From: Apostichopus japonicus
Lineage: Eukaryota > Echinodermata > Holothuroidea > Aspidochirotida > Stichopodidae
Reading direction: 5' to 3'
Assembly: GCF_037975245.1 (NCBI RefSeq)
Contig: NC_092577.1
Coordinates: forward strand, 203,501-267,500
DNA: 64,000 bases
The position numbers and the translations under genes are program-made. Position 1 is the first letter of the stretch; the number at the start of each line of letters is the position of its first letter. The notes under the pieces are model-generated. The model was not told where the DNA came from and searched no databases. It saw only the letters and a program-made list of their open reading frames with translations. Positions 44,829-58,097 of the stretch are shown here, piece by piece.

Positions 44829-46139
44829 TCACATTAATGTAATATCTCAAGTTTATAAGGTCAAGGGTTCAGAAATGTGTGTTGTTAACTCATAACTTCA
44901 AGTCTCATGCACTTAAACATGGTGCATGTATGCCTGAGCATGTTGTTGTGCCTCTGTGAGTGTCCAAAATCAATATTTGCACCATTTGCCATGAGATCTT
45001 GTATGTTAGGACACAATCACAGGAACACTTTTGTCTAATTTATCTAGAAATGATGTTACTTTGCTTCTATAGTACAACAAATCATGCTCCATAACATTCC
45101 TAATGTGGTGTCACCTGTTGAAATGTAAAATAAAGTACCCAGATACACAGTTAAGGTTGGATCATCTACAGGAACATAATAAAACATATAACCCAGAAAC
45201 CCTGTAAATATTGTGTCAATATATCAAATATGTTAACAGGAAAAGGTGGATCATATGAAGAAACATAATAAAACACAGAACCCCCAAACCCTGTAAATAT
45301 TGGTCAATGTATAAAATATGTTAACAGGAAAAGGTGGATCATATGAGGAAACATAATAAAACATATAACCCAGAAACCCTGTAAATATTGTGTCAATATA
45401 TAATATGTTAACAGGAAACCCAGTTAAAAGTACGAAGAAATATAATAAAACATAGAACCCAGAAATCTTGTAAATATTGTCATCAATAAAATAGGAGTAA
45501 CCAGAAACGTCAATGTATCATATATTTCTTTACTCTCTTCCAAATGGCTTAGATAACACACACACTAACACGCAGACAAATGCAAACACGGACCCAAACA
45601 CGCACACACAGTCACACGCACTGTCAACATTTGAAAGTACTACACACGACACGTGTAGTCAAACTGATGGAACAAATGGCAACATTTTCCATCTAATGCC
45701 CCTTAATACCGAAAGGCTTCTCAAATAAGAGGAGACCCCTCCCCCAGGATGGAAGTCTGCCAAATTTTGACCCCCCCACCCCCACCTCACCCTCTCTGAC
45801 TGCGTGCCTGAATATATACAAACAAAGTGATTATAATGTATGTGGTATATAAACAGGAATACTACTTAATATGTTGATATACATTGTGTAGACACAAAAT
45901 GTTTGTTCTTGATAAATTATAGTGAGAGTGGTGTTTTCACCCAACTGGGCTGTAGGATGAGCATTTTAGTTGTAATTTTCCATTACAATTATTGCAGCGT
46001 AAGAGAAGGTACAGCCTTTATGTGATTTTAATTTCTTGACTTAAAATGGGGACATAAATTTGTCATTGCCTCATCACAACAGGCAGGCTGGCCCACTCGT
46101 CATGGAGAAAATATGTCGACAAAACATTGAAGTCTTAGA
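44829..46139. repeat. Intergenic DNA with about 3.5 copies of an 88-bp repeat (45159-45480)
   Basis: GGATCAT-headed units recur at 45159, 45248 and 45335 with AACATAATAAAACATA and CCTGTAAATATTG. A CA/CACG-rich stretch lies at about 45557-45625 and C-runs at about 45765-45785. A segment with ACTTAAAATGGGGACAT at about 46040 resembles one at 51130-51165. No gene is seen. Confidence 0.65.
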
Positions 46140-49100
46140 AGAGAACTTCACTGCATCTCATAATTGTCATCTTTCCCATATCAAACGAAGTCTGATATTG
46201 TAAGTGGATACAATTTAATGCATCTCATAATTGTCATCTTTCCCATATCAAACGAAGTCTGATATTGTTAATGGATACAATTTAATGCATCTCATGATTG
46301 TCATCTTTCCCATATCAAACGAAGTCTGATATTGTTAGTGGATACAATTTAATGCATCTCATAATTGTCATCTTTCCCATACCAAACGAAGTCTGATATT
46401 GTTAATGGATACAATTTAATGCATCTCATGATTGTCATCTTTCCCATATCAAACGAAGTCTGATATTGTAAGTGGATACAATTTAATGCATCTCATAATT
46501 GTCATCTTTCCCATATCAAACGAAGTATGATATTGTTAATGGATACAATTTAATGCATCTCATCATTGTCATCTTTCCCATATCAAACGAAGTCTGATAT
46601 TGTTAATGGATACAATTTAATGCATCTCATCATTGTCATCTTTCCCATATCAAACGAAGTCTGATATTGTTAGTGGATACAATTTAATGCATCTCATAAT
46701 TGTCATCTTTCCCATATCAAACGAAGTCTGATATTGTTAATGGATACAATTTAATGCATCTCATAATTGTCATCTTTCCCATATCAAACGAAGTCTGATA
46801 TTGTAAGTGGATACAATTTAATGCATCTCATAATTGTCATCTTTCCCATATCAAACGAAGTCTGATATTGTTAGTGGATACAATTTAATGCATCTCATCA
46901 TTGTCATCTTTCCCATATCAAACGAAGTCTGATATTGTTAATGGATACAATTTAATGCATCTCATAATTGTCATCTTTCCCATATCAAACGAAGTCTGAT
47001 ATTGTTAATGGATACAATTTAATGCATCTCATAATTGTCATCTTTCCCATATCAAACGAAGTCTGATATTGTTAGTGGATACAATTTAATGCATCTCATA
47101 ATTGTCATCTTTCCCATATCAAACGAAGTCTGATATTGTTAATGGATACAATTTAATGCATCTCATAATTGTCATCTTTCCCATATCAAACGAAGTCTGA
47201 TATTGTAAGTGGATACAATTTAATGCATCTCATAATTGTCATCTTTCCCATATCAAACGAAGTCTGATATTGTTAGTGGATACAATTTAATGCATCTCAT
47301 CATTGTCATCTTTCCCATATCAAACGAAGTCTGATATTGTTAATGGATACAATTTAATGCATCTCATAATTGTCATCTTTCCCATATCAAACGAAGTCTG
47401 ATATTGTTAATGGATACAATTTAATGCATCTCATAATTGTCATCTTTCCCATATCAAACGAAGTCTGATATTGTTAGTGGATACAATTTAATGCATCTCA
47501 TAATTGTCATCTTTCCCATATCAAACGAAGTCTGATATTGTTAATGGATACAATTTAATGCATCTCATAATTGTCATCTTTCCCATATCAAACGAAGTCT
47601 GATATTGTAAGTGGATACAATTTAATGCATCTCATGATTGTCATCTTTCCCATATCAAACGAAGTCTGATATTGTTAATGGATACAATTTAATGCATCTC
47701 ATAATTGTCATCTTTCCCATATCAAACGAAGTCTGATATTGTTAATGGATACAATTTAATGCATCTCATGATTGTCATCTTTCCCATACCAAACGAAGTC
47801 TGATATTGTTAATGGATACAATTTAATGCATCTCATAATTGTCATCTTTCCCATATCAAACGAAGTCTGATATTGTAAGTGGATACAATTTAATGCATCT
47901 CATGATTGTCATCTTTCCCATATCAAACGAAGTCTGATATTGTTAATGGATACAACTTAATGCATCTCATAATTGTCATCTTTCCCATATCAAACGAAGT
48001 CTGATATTGTTAATGGATACAATTTAATGCATCTCATGATTGTCATCTTTCCCATACCAAACGAAGTCTGATATTGTTAATGGATACAATTTAATGCATC
48101 TCATAATTGTCATCTTTCCCATATCAAACGAAGTCTGATATTGTTAATGGATACAATTTAATGCATCTCATAATTGTCATCTTTCCCATATCAAACGAAG
48201 TCTGATATTGTTAATGGATACAATTTAATGCATCTCATGATTGTCATCTTTCCCATATCAAACGAAGTCTGATATTGTAAGTGGATACAATTTAATGCAT
48301 CTCATGATTGTCATCTTTCCCATATCAAACGAAGTCTGATATTGTTAATGGATACAATTTAATGCATCTCATAATTGTCATCTTTCCCATATCAAACGAA
48401 GTCTGATATTGTTAATGGATACAATTTAATGCATCTCATCATTGTCATCTTTCCCATATCAAACGAAGTCTGATATTGTAAGTGGATACAATTTAATGCA
48501 TCTCATAATTGTCATCTTTCCCATATCAAACGAAGTATGATATTGTTAATGGATACAATTTAATGCATCTCATGATTGTCATCTTTCCCATATCAAACGA
48601 AGTCTGATATTGTTAATGGATACAATTTAATGCATCTCATAATTGTCATCTTTCCCATATCAAACGAAGTCTGATATTGTTAATGGATACAATTTAATGC
48701 ATCTCATGATTGTCATCTTTCCCATATCAAACGAAGTCTGATATTGTTAATGGATACAATTTAATGCATCTCATAATTGTCATCTTTCCCATATCAAACG
48801 AAGTCTGATATTGTTAATGGATACAATTTAATGCATCTCATCATTGTCATCTTTCCCATATCAAACGAAGTCTGATATTGTAAGTGGATACAATTTAATG
48901 CATCTCATAATTGTAATCTTTCCCATATCAAACGAAGTCTGATATTGTTAATGGATACAATGTAATGCATCTCATCATTGTCATCTTTCCCATATCAAAC
49001 GAAGTCTGATATTGTTAATGGATACAATTTAATGCATCTCATAATTGTCATCTTTCCCATATCAAACGAAGTCTGATATTGTAAGTGGATACAATTTAAT

Positions 49101-49960
49101 GCATCTCATCATTGTCATCTTTCCCATATCAAACGAAGTCTGATATTGTTAGTGGATACAATTTAATGCATCTCATAATTGTCATCTTTCCCATATCAAA
49201 CGAAGTCTGATATTGTTAGTGGATACAATTTAATGCATCTCATAATTGTCATCTTTCCCATATCAAACGAAGTCTGATATTGTAAGTGGATACAATTTAA
49301 TGCATCTCATCATTGTCATCTTTCCCATATCAAACGAAGTCTGATATTGTAAGTGGATACAATTTAATGCATCTCATGATTGTCATCTTTCCCATATCAA
49401 ACGAAGTCTGATATTGTAAGTGGATACAATTCAATGCATCTCATGATTGTCATCTTTCCCATATCAAACGAAGTCTGATATTGTAAGTGGATACAATTTA
49501 ATGCATCTCATCATTGTCATCTTTCCCATATCAAACGAAGTCTGATATTGTTAGTGGATACAATTTAATGCATCTCATAATTGTCATCTTTCCCATATCA
49601 AACGAAGTCTGATATTGTAAGTGGATACAATTTAATGCATCTCATCATTGTCATCTTTCCCATATCAAACGAAGTCTGATATTGTTAGTGGATACAATTT
49701 AATGCATCTCATAATTGTCATCTTTCCCATATCAAACGAAGTCTGATATTGTAAGTGGATACAATTTAATGCATCTCATCATTGTCATCTTTCCCATATC
49801 AAACAAAGTCTGATATTGTTAGTGGATACAATTTAATGCATCTCATGATTGTCATCTTTCCCATATCAAACGAAGTATGATATTGTTAATGGATACAATT
49901 TAATGCATCTCATAATTGTCATCTTTCCCATATCAAACGAAGTCTGATATTGTTAGGGGA
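46140..49960. repeat. 67-bp tandem array, about 57 copies
   Basis: The unit has GGATACAATTTAATGCATCT and CCCATATCAAACGAAGTCTG. Units differ mainly at TTAATGG, TTAGTGG or TAAGTGG and at CATAATT, CATGATT or CATCATT. The variant pattern repeats with a 402-nt (six-unit) period in the left half, for example CTCATCATTG at 46894 and 47296. Confidence 0.96.
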
Positions 49961-51175
49961 GTTAGTGAAAACTATAACGTATCAAGTTTGTAAATTCTGT
50001 GTGGTTCTTATTCTTATTATGAGGATACAGTAACTCAAATATGAATTAAAAAACTTCTCTTGTGTGGTGAAGGCCAACATATATTTGATGTGGACTCCTT
50101 GTTTTGAAGTAGACCAATAGCCAATAACAGTATAGTTCACCAGCTTCAGTTCAGATAATGAAGAAAAAAGCGAATGATTCTGAAGTTTTCTTATCTTTGA
50201 ATTTTATGATACTGACAAAAGAAAGTGACATGTTGCTTACTTTGTGGACAAAATGATCTTGTGCTAGTGCGGTGAATTGCTCATATTGAATATTACTCTG
50301 CCAGTTTGCTGAAGTTGTTGAACAAACATTAGGCTAAGTACCGGTGTAAAGCAGCATTCCAGACATTTTAACATTTTCTTGAGTTAAATATCTTGACAAC
50401 TCTGCCACCAGTCACCACTGAGGATTAAGAATCGTCCTATCGGCAAACGGAGAGCCACTGAGCATGGGCTGACCACTGAGTACTCTTCGCTGTCGTAAAA
50501 GTAGTAATTGTAAAGATCAATGAACACAAGATCGATGCCATTTTACGGTGAATACATTTTTCTATTACACTCACAGTTTAAGTATAGGGCTGGTGATTCT
50601 TTAATCCACTGGTTTATAATTTCCAATCTGAAATTACATGCTGAGGCAGTGGCGTGGCCAGAGAAGAAGGGGACATTACCTCAGAAAAAATCAGGGACAA
50701 CACTGGCATGGCAATAATTAAATTACAAAGGAAAAAGAAATATGTTATAATATATAGAGATATGAAATACCTAGTCACATATAGCCTACTAGTATGTACT
50801 TGAAAATGTCTTCCATCGGCAATATATACAGAGACTTTTAGCCACTGGGCGATAATTGGGATATGTGCCACCACGTACCCTCCCCAAAACCTAAACTACC
50901 TCCCATGGGCCTTAGATTTTATTACACATGGAGCAAGAACACACAATGTAGTTTACATTATCGAATTGATAGCACCTTTTTGCACGTAAACCTGGTACCA
51001 AAACAAAACTTCCTCAGCCAACTGTTGTACACCCCCTCCCCCTTTTAAATCGAATCGTAACAGAGAGTAAAGGCTATATGGTTTTAGGAAAGGTCATGTC
51101 GATACAGCTGGCATTAATTATATTTCCTGACTGATAAAATGGGGACAAAGGTTTCACTTTGCCTCTCACTTTGCC
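49961..51175. other. Intergenic DNA, no gene recognised
   Basis: AT-rich sequence with only short chance frames. A CAGTGGCGTGGCCAGAGAAG segment at about 50647 resembles a transposon terminus, but no partner end was identified. Confidence 0.45.
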
Positions 51176-51602
51176 TATAGGCGGTTACAACTGTTGAATC
51201 TCACAACACTGGTGCTTAGGAGGTTACGTGGGGACTTGATCCAGGTTTTCAAGATTGTGTATGGTTTCGACAATTTATCCTTTACCGACTTTTTCATGTT
51301 TGCAAACAGTAGTTGTACTAGAGGTCATTGTCTTAAACTTCAAAAGTCGCATAGTAGGATTAATATTCGGCATAACTTTTTTTCTAATAGGGTTGTGAAT
51401 GAGTGGAATGGTTTGCCTGAGAAAGTTGTACTTGCAAGTAGTGTCAATGGGTTTAAGAATGCTTTGGGCAAGCACTTTAAGCATTGTAATCGGGTCTGAG
51501 TGTTTGTGTCTTCAGTTTTTCCCCTCTCTTTATAGGGTCCTTGATGGGGGACTTAAGTGTCCCTCCTGATCCTTTTTTCTACTAAACTAAACTAAACTAA
51601 GC
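51176..51602 (+). mobile_element. 5'-truncated CR1/L2-like LINE fragment with simple 3' tail
   Basis: The frame from 51176 to the TGA near 51499 reads YRRLQLLNLTTLVLRRLRGD, then LIQVFKIVYGFDN, RGHCLKLQKSHSR and FFSNRVVNEWNGLPEKVVLA. This is the conserved C-terminal end of CR1/L2-type LINE ORF2 (RRxRGDLI, RxxFFSxRVVxxWNxLP). A short 3' UTR and a tail of CTAAA repeats end at about 51600. Only the last ~107 codons are present, with no stop in them, suggesting a modest age. Confidence 0.85.
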
Positions 51603-51904
51603 CGTGATGGCTGGCTACGCGCCACTGCTGAGATGTAGCAGTGCCGAACCTATCCTCCACCTCCCGCACCATCAATCACCGTAGAGTTGGTATGCGATAA
51701 AGCTTCAGTGTATTATCAATTGAAATATTACGAGATGTCAGTGAGTTGAATCTAGCGCCATCTACTATGAAAGTTTTCTTCGTCAGTCTGCTTTGTTTTG
51801 AGCATGCTGTTGTTTTTATCTGTTTTTGACAGTATAACCTGTTCTATTATTCACCATACTCAAGCGTACCATGCCATACATGATTAACCATCAAGTATTG
51901 AACT
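51603..51904. other. Intergenic DNA
   Basis: About 300 nt of unremarkable sequence with GGCTACGCGCCACTGCTG at about 51612, a possible transposon-terminus remnant. No gene is seen. Confidence 0.4.
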
Positions 51905-53575
51905 GTCACCCATGGGTATCATATGATGCTGGGTGTCATATGATGCTGGGTGTCATATGATGCTGGGTGTCATATGATGCTTGGTGTCATATGATGCTGG
52001 GTGTCACATCATGCAGTGTGTCATATCATGCTGGGTGTCATATCATGCTGGGTGTCATATCATGCTGGGTGTCATATGATGCTGGGTGTCACATCATGCA
52101 GTGTGTCATATGATGCTGGGTGTCATATGATGCTGGGTGTCATATGATGCTGGGTGTCATATGATGCTGGGTGTCATATGATGCTGGGTGTCACATCATG
52201 CAGTGTGTCATATCATGCTGGGTGTCATATCATGCTGGGTGTCATATCATGCTGGGTGTCATATGATGCTGGGTGTCACATCATGCAGTGTGTCATATGA
52301 TGCTGGGTGTCATATGATGCTGGGTGTCATATGATGCTGGGTATCATATGATGCTGGGTATCATATCATGCTGGGTGTCATATGATGCTGGGTGTCATAT
52401 GATGCTGGGTGTCATATGATGCTGGGTATCATATGATGCTGGGTGTCATATGATGCTGGGTGTCATATGATGCAGTGTGTCATATGATGCTGGGTGTCAT
52501 GTCATGCTGGGTATCATATGATGCTGGGTGTCATATCATGCTGGGTGTCATATCATGCTGGGTGTCATATCATGCTGGGTGTCATATCATGCTGGGTGTC
52601 ATATCATGCTGGGTGTCATATGATGCTGGGTGTCATATGATGCTGGGTGTCATATGATGCTGGGTGTCATATGATGCTGGGTGTCATGTCATGCTGGGTG
52701 TCATATCATGCTGGGTGTCATATCATGCTGGGTGTCATATCATGCTGGGTGTCATCTGATGCAGTGTGTCATATGATGCTGGGTGTCATGTCATGCTGGG
52801 TGTCATATGATGCTGGGTGTCATGTCATGCTGGGTGGCATATCATGCTGGGTGTCATATGATGCTGGGTGTCATCTGATGCAGTGTGTCATATGATGCTG
52901 GGTGTCATGTCATGCTGGGTGTCATATCATGCTGGGTATCATATGATGCTGGGTGTCATATCATGCTGGGTGTCATATGATGCTGGGTGTCATATGATGC
53001 TGGGTGTCATATGAAGCTGGGTGTCATATGATGCTGGGTGTCATATCATTCTGGGTTTCATATCATGCTGGGTGTCATATCATGCTGGGTATCATATCAT
53101 GCTGGGTGTCATATGATGCTGGGTGTCATGTCATGCTGGGTGGCATATGATGCTGGGTATAATATGATGCAGTGTGTCATATGATGCTGGGTGTCATGTC
53201 ATGCTGGGTATCATATCATGCTGGGTGTCATATCATGCTGGGTGTCATGTCATGCTGGGTATCATATCATGCTGGGTGTCATATGATGCTGGGTGTCATA
53301 TGATGCAGTGTGTCATATGATGCTGGGTGTCATATGATGCTGGGTGTCATATGATGCTGGGTGTCATATTATGCTTGGTATCATATGATGTTGGGTGTCA
53401 TATCATGCTGGGTATCATATGATGCTGTGTGTCATATGATGCTTGGTGTCATATCATTCTGGGTGTCATATGATGCTGGGTGTCATATGATGCTGGGTGT
53501 CATATCATACTGGGTTTCATATGATGCTGGGTGTCATATGATGCAGTGTGTCATATGATGATGGGTGTCATATGA
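51905..53575. repeat. 17-bp tandem array, about 98 copies
   Basis: The unit is TCATATGATGCTGGGTG, with variants TCATATCATGC, TCATGTCATGC and a distinctive CAGTGTG variant that recurs at irregular multi-unit intervals. CATATG, and in some units ATCATATGAT, is self-complementary, so palindromes recur every 17 nt. Confidence 0.96.
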
Positions 53576-55555
53576 AGGAATATCACGTGGTTATGCATAT
53601 TCATATACTGATAGTTCCTGTAAGCTAATTCACCATCCACATGCGAGCCTTACTTGATTGTATTAAAATAGCTCACGGCTGTGTAATCGCTTACTACAGA
53701 TATTAATTCAACATGCTTTCATTTCGGATCCTTCACTATAAATATTTACCATATGCTCCTACACTTGCACGCTATGCAAACGTGTGTTTCAGTGAAAGAA
53801 ACAGCTCTCTCCAAGTCGCTACACAACAGGACGTTCTCTCTTCCTGTCAACCCGCTCGTGTTTTTTGTTTTGTTTTTTTGGGGCACATCGATTCTGGACG
53901 CCAAATGTATTTACCGGGTTAGGTTATGTTTTCTTAATTTATTCCAGATAAAGGAAAATCAAACAATACTGTTTCATAATTTCTGTACTTTTGGCAATCC
54001 GGCTGAATGTGCCGATTTGCATTAATTTGTTTAAGGTCTGAGGAAGACGGACTGACTGGATGGTACTAACCACCAATAGATAACTTTCATGTATCCCTTT
54101 GTTAATGGAAAATTGGAACAAGATCGGCACTCGCAGTAGCGGATCTGATCATTTAACAGTGATGATATAAATTAATATGCGGTACTCATTTAGCAGCAGG
54201 AATATATTATGAGAGTAAAAATCGGCAGTTAGTCTCCCGGCCGAAGTACTAAACACGATTTAAACAAAACTGACGCCAGACAACATTCACAAACACAAAA
54301 CATAAAATATTGGAATGTGAGACCTCTAAGACAGAAAGGATATAACAAAGTCATACGAGACAGAAACACAATTGAGGAACGACTGCAGGTGACTAACACT
54401 CGCATTGTTGGAGGCAACTAAGACCCTCCTCCATCGCCCTCTCCCACCTTTCCCCCTTCCTTACGCGGATGTACCTAAGTTAAACTTAAAGATATTCGGA
54501 CGATCAAGGGATTATTTAGATAATCTTTATTATTTGGTAAAAAACAAAACAATGGAGCCCTTTCGGGACTGGTGTATTTTTGAGGAATGAGCAAGAAATT
54601 GAAACAAAAACATCTCCACTGCTACGTTAAAGGTCAAACTAGATATCTCAAAATGGTGTTCGGGCAAATTCTGAAGTTTTGTGGGCTTAAGTATAAGTGG
54701 GCTTATTGTGGGTTTAAGTATAAGTGGGCTTATTGTGGGTTTAAGTATAAGTGGGCTTATTGTGGGTTTAAGATTGCAATCGGGATGAAAATCTGTCAAG
54801 TCTTACCCAAATCAATAGCAAGTCGATCAGTTTCAAACCGGAATCGAATTCAACGTGATTTTACACGTGTAATGAACGTAAGAGAAATAGAGCACTACTG
54901 AATAAAACGAATACAAAGCATATCAAACCATTGACCATGATTCTCCTCTTATATGTCTACATTCCAGAGAAATTTCAGAATAATTCCTCTTCTGAAATGT
55001 ATCTTTATGCCTCAAAATCGCCATGAGAGCATCAAAATATGCTGAAAGTGCTCAAGGATCGTTATGAAAATCCCTATAATTAGAAACATCCCCATCCCTG
55101 GCCTAACAAAGTTTGTAGCACGTGATGCTACGTCAGCCTGTCACCATGACACATATGATGCTATGGGTGTACGGACGTACTTACCATGCTTCTTTTGTCC
55201 CTTAAATAGTATGCTGCACCCCCCCCCCCCTTCCCACCTTCCATCTCATGTTTGGTTTTACTGTTTTGCACTCATAATCTCATATGCATACCACCCGTCA
55301 CAAATCAATTGGTTAGATGATTTTAACAGACAACTTTTCGTTGACCTCTTATTAAAAAGTCCTTGTTTGAAAATCAAAAAGTGACCGGAAGTTGTTAAAT
55401 TCGTGTAATGATCAATCAATTTTATGCTGTCTAACATCACTAGAAAGGGAAATGATTTAATCCTACTCAATAGTAATAACCTACAAAAGTTGATGGAATT
55501 ACCTTCGGTGATTACCATTGTCAATGGCATACCTGTGGTGAATGACATACAGTAC
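53576..55555. other. Intergenic DNA with a 27-bp repeat (54687-54775)
   Basis: Mostly unique-looking sequence. Three to four copies of a 27-nt unit (GGGCTTATTGTGGGTTTAAG) occur at 54687-54775. A roughly 60-codon plus-strand frame without a clear start ends at about 54420 (contains YWNVRPLRQKGYNKVIRDRN) and is unassigned. A C-run lies at about 55218. No gene is convincingly supported. Confidence 0.5.
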
Positions 55556-55870
55556 CTGGGACGAGAGACATTGTAATATACCATAGGTTATGTGGCATTG
55601 TCTTACATGGGATGCGAGACATTGTCATATACCATAGGTTATGTGGCATTGTCTAACATGGGTTGAGAGACATTATAATATACTATAGGTTATGTTGCAT
55701 TGTCTTACATGGGATGAGAGACATTAATTGTCATATACCATAGGTTATGTTGCATTGTCTTACATGGGATGAGAGACATTGTCATATACCATATGTTATA
55801 TGGCATTGTCTTACATGGGATGAGAGACATTGTCATATACCATAGGTTATATGGCATTGTCTTACATATG
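55556..55870. repeat. About 51-bp tandem repeat, 5-6 copies
   Basis: The unit has GAGAGACATTGTCATATACC and ATAGGTTAT(G/A)T(G/T)GCATTGTC; copies at 55771 and 55822 are 51 nt apart. The left copies are more diverged. Confidence 0.9.
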
Positions 55871-56503
55871 ATCCTACCTCAGGTGAATGGAATCATGACA
55901 TTGTCAGTTGCAAGTTTAGCTCCCAGTACGCTGGTGCTGCGATCGATGATCCATGATCAGGGCGCTGCTAGAGTAGCTCGAACCCTGGTATGACGAAAGA
56001 ACGATTTGTCTTAACTGCCAAGGTCTTCACAGGATAATGAGTGGAAGGGGGACTCAGAGTTCCCTGCTCGACTAATTGAGGTAGAAGCCTGAACCTAGTA
56101 TGGAAAGACCAACGGCGAGTCAAGGATTTGATAAAGGTAAGGGGGGGGGGTGCTGCCCTTGGCATTACGCAGATCTTGCCTATTGATCCGTGAAAAGTAA
56201 TGAGCCATTGGTCGGGTAGGTCTCTCATGATTAATATGTTTTTGCGGTATTATAGTGTTAAAGCCACGGAAACCTATAAATAGATTTTATTAGGTTGCCA
56301 AGTGGTAATTTGGTCTCGAAAGTTTAACAAGTAATTATTTTGTGAATTACCAATTTTGGGCGAAAAACGCTCGATTCCGCCAAATTTGAAAAAGCGTACG
56401 CTAGAACCTAGAAAACTGAAAGAAAAAACGCTAGATCTAGTGTAAAAACGCTAACGCTGGTAACCTTATTACCCTTCCCTTTTCCCCTGGCTTATATACT
56501 TCT
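55871..56503. other. Intergenic DNA, no gene recognised
   Basis: The stretch contains a G-run near 56140 and no convincing frame or repeat apart from repeated AAAACGCT phrases at 56360-56460. Confidence 0.4.
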
Positions 56504-56798
56504 GCCATCAGTCTCAAATCGTGGCGAATTGACTTATACCGATTTAAATCGACATATACCAATTTCCTTCCACTTAAACCAGTTTCCAGCAACTTAAATT
56601 GACTTATACCGATTTAAATCGACATATACCAATTTAAATCGACATATACGGTACCAGTTTAAATCGATGATATGTCAATTTAAATCGGTATATGTCAATT
56701 TAAGTCGACATATACCAGTTTAAATCGACATATACCAATTTAAATCGACATATACCAATCTCAATCGACTTGTACCAGTTTAAATCGATGATATGTAT
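56504..56798. repeat. Partial left-end copy of the adjacent foldback element
   Basis: It begins CCATCAGTCTCAAATCGTGG and continues with TTTAAATCGACATATACC-type units. It matches the left end of the element at 56799-57584 in the same orientation, so it is a tandem partial copy. Confidence 0.8.
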
Positions 56799-57584
56799 GG
56801 CGGGCCATCAGTCTCAAATCATGGGGAATCGACTTATACCGATTTTAATCGACATATACAAATTTCCTTCGACTTATACCAGTTTCCACCAGCTTAAATT
56901 GACTTCTAACGATTTAAATCGACATATACCAGTTTCATTCGACATATCATCGATTTAAATCGACATATACCAATTTAAATCGACATATACCAATTTAAAT
57001 CGACATATACGGTACCAGTTTAAATCGATGATATGTCAAATTAAATCGGTATATGTCAATCGATGATATGTCTATTTAAATAGGGATATATCAATTTGAG
57101 TTGCTAGAAACTGGTATAAGTCCAAGGAAATTGACTTCTACCCATTTAATAAGACATACGGTATGATCGATTTAAACTGGTAGATGTCGATTTAAATTGA
57201 CATATACCGATTTATTTTACATATCATCGATTTAAATTGATATATGTCGATTTAAATCGGTATATGTCAATTTAAACTGGTATAAGTCGAATTAAATTGC
57301 TATATGTCGATTTAAAATGACATATACCGATTTATTTTGACATATCATCGATTAAAACTGATATATGTCGATTTAATTTGGTATAGCCTATGTCCATTTA
57401 AATTGGTAGGCCTATATATGTCGATTTAAATCGATGATATGTCGAACTAAACTGGTATATGTCGATTTAAATCGGTATGAGTCAATTTAAGCTGCTGGAA
57501 ACTGGTATAAGTCGAAGGAAATTGGTATATGTCGATTTAAATCGGTATAAGTCTATTCCCACCATTTGAGACTGATGGCCCGCC
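56799..57584. mobile_element. Foldback element, 786 bp, with long inverted arms
   Basis: The left end GGCGGGCCATCAGTCTCAAA and the right end TTTGAGACTGATGGCCCGCC are perfect inverted complements. The match continues inward through GACTTATACCGATTT, AATTTCCTTCGACTTATACC and beyond, for at least about 200 nt. The arms are built from short TTTAAATCGACATATACC units, themselves partly palindromic (GATTTAAATC). There is no coding capacity. Target-site duplication is unclear. It is best described as a non-autonomous foldback or MITE-like element. Confidence 0.85.
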
Positions 57585-58097
57585 GTAAGCCTTGTGGGTA
57601 GTACGTGTGGGGATGGCGATTATAGAGAGGGCATAGTACATATCGTACCAAACTTAAAAAACAGATCGGAGACGCTGGGCTCTACCCCGTGAACAGCAAG
57701 GTGCCAGTATTTTCCCAACCGAATCACCTTCATGTTAACAATTATCATAAAGCGCTCTTAAAATGAGATACAAGTGTAAGTTCCTATGCGCATGCTTCGT
57801 TATTATACAATAAAAAGGAAAAACAATTATGAAATCCACCCGTAGCCTAAGTCGTATGACATAAAGCACTGTCGCAGAACTAGGCCCCTAAGGTTAAGCC
57901 ATACATGCATAGGCTAGGCCTATCTAGACTAGAGTTAGTAGGCCTAGGTTAGGCCTAGGATACATTTCCCTAGATTACACTACAGTAGGTGGATCACGGT
58001 TTAGTTAGCATGAAATGTAAAGCTGAACATATGTAGGCCTATAAACTGAGGTAGGGCCTGACGTTACGCTTTTAAGTTAAGCTGCAGTACTAACTGA
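57585..58097. other. Intergenic DNA with AGGCCTA-rich stretch (57900-57965)
   Basis: TAGGCCTAGGTTAGGCCTAG and nearby copies of AGGCCTA form overlapping palindromes at about 57905-57960. Otherwise no feature is recognised. Confidence 0.5.

Noticed and set aside
46140-49960. Regular repeats suggesting a CRISPR array
   Set aside because: Units are contiguous with no unique spacers, the length is 67 nt, the DNA is from a eukaryote, and no cas genes are present. The same reasoning applies to all other arrays.
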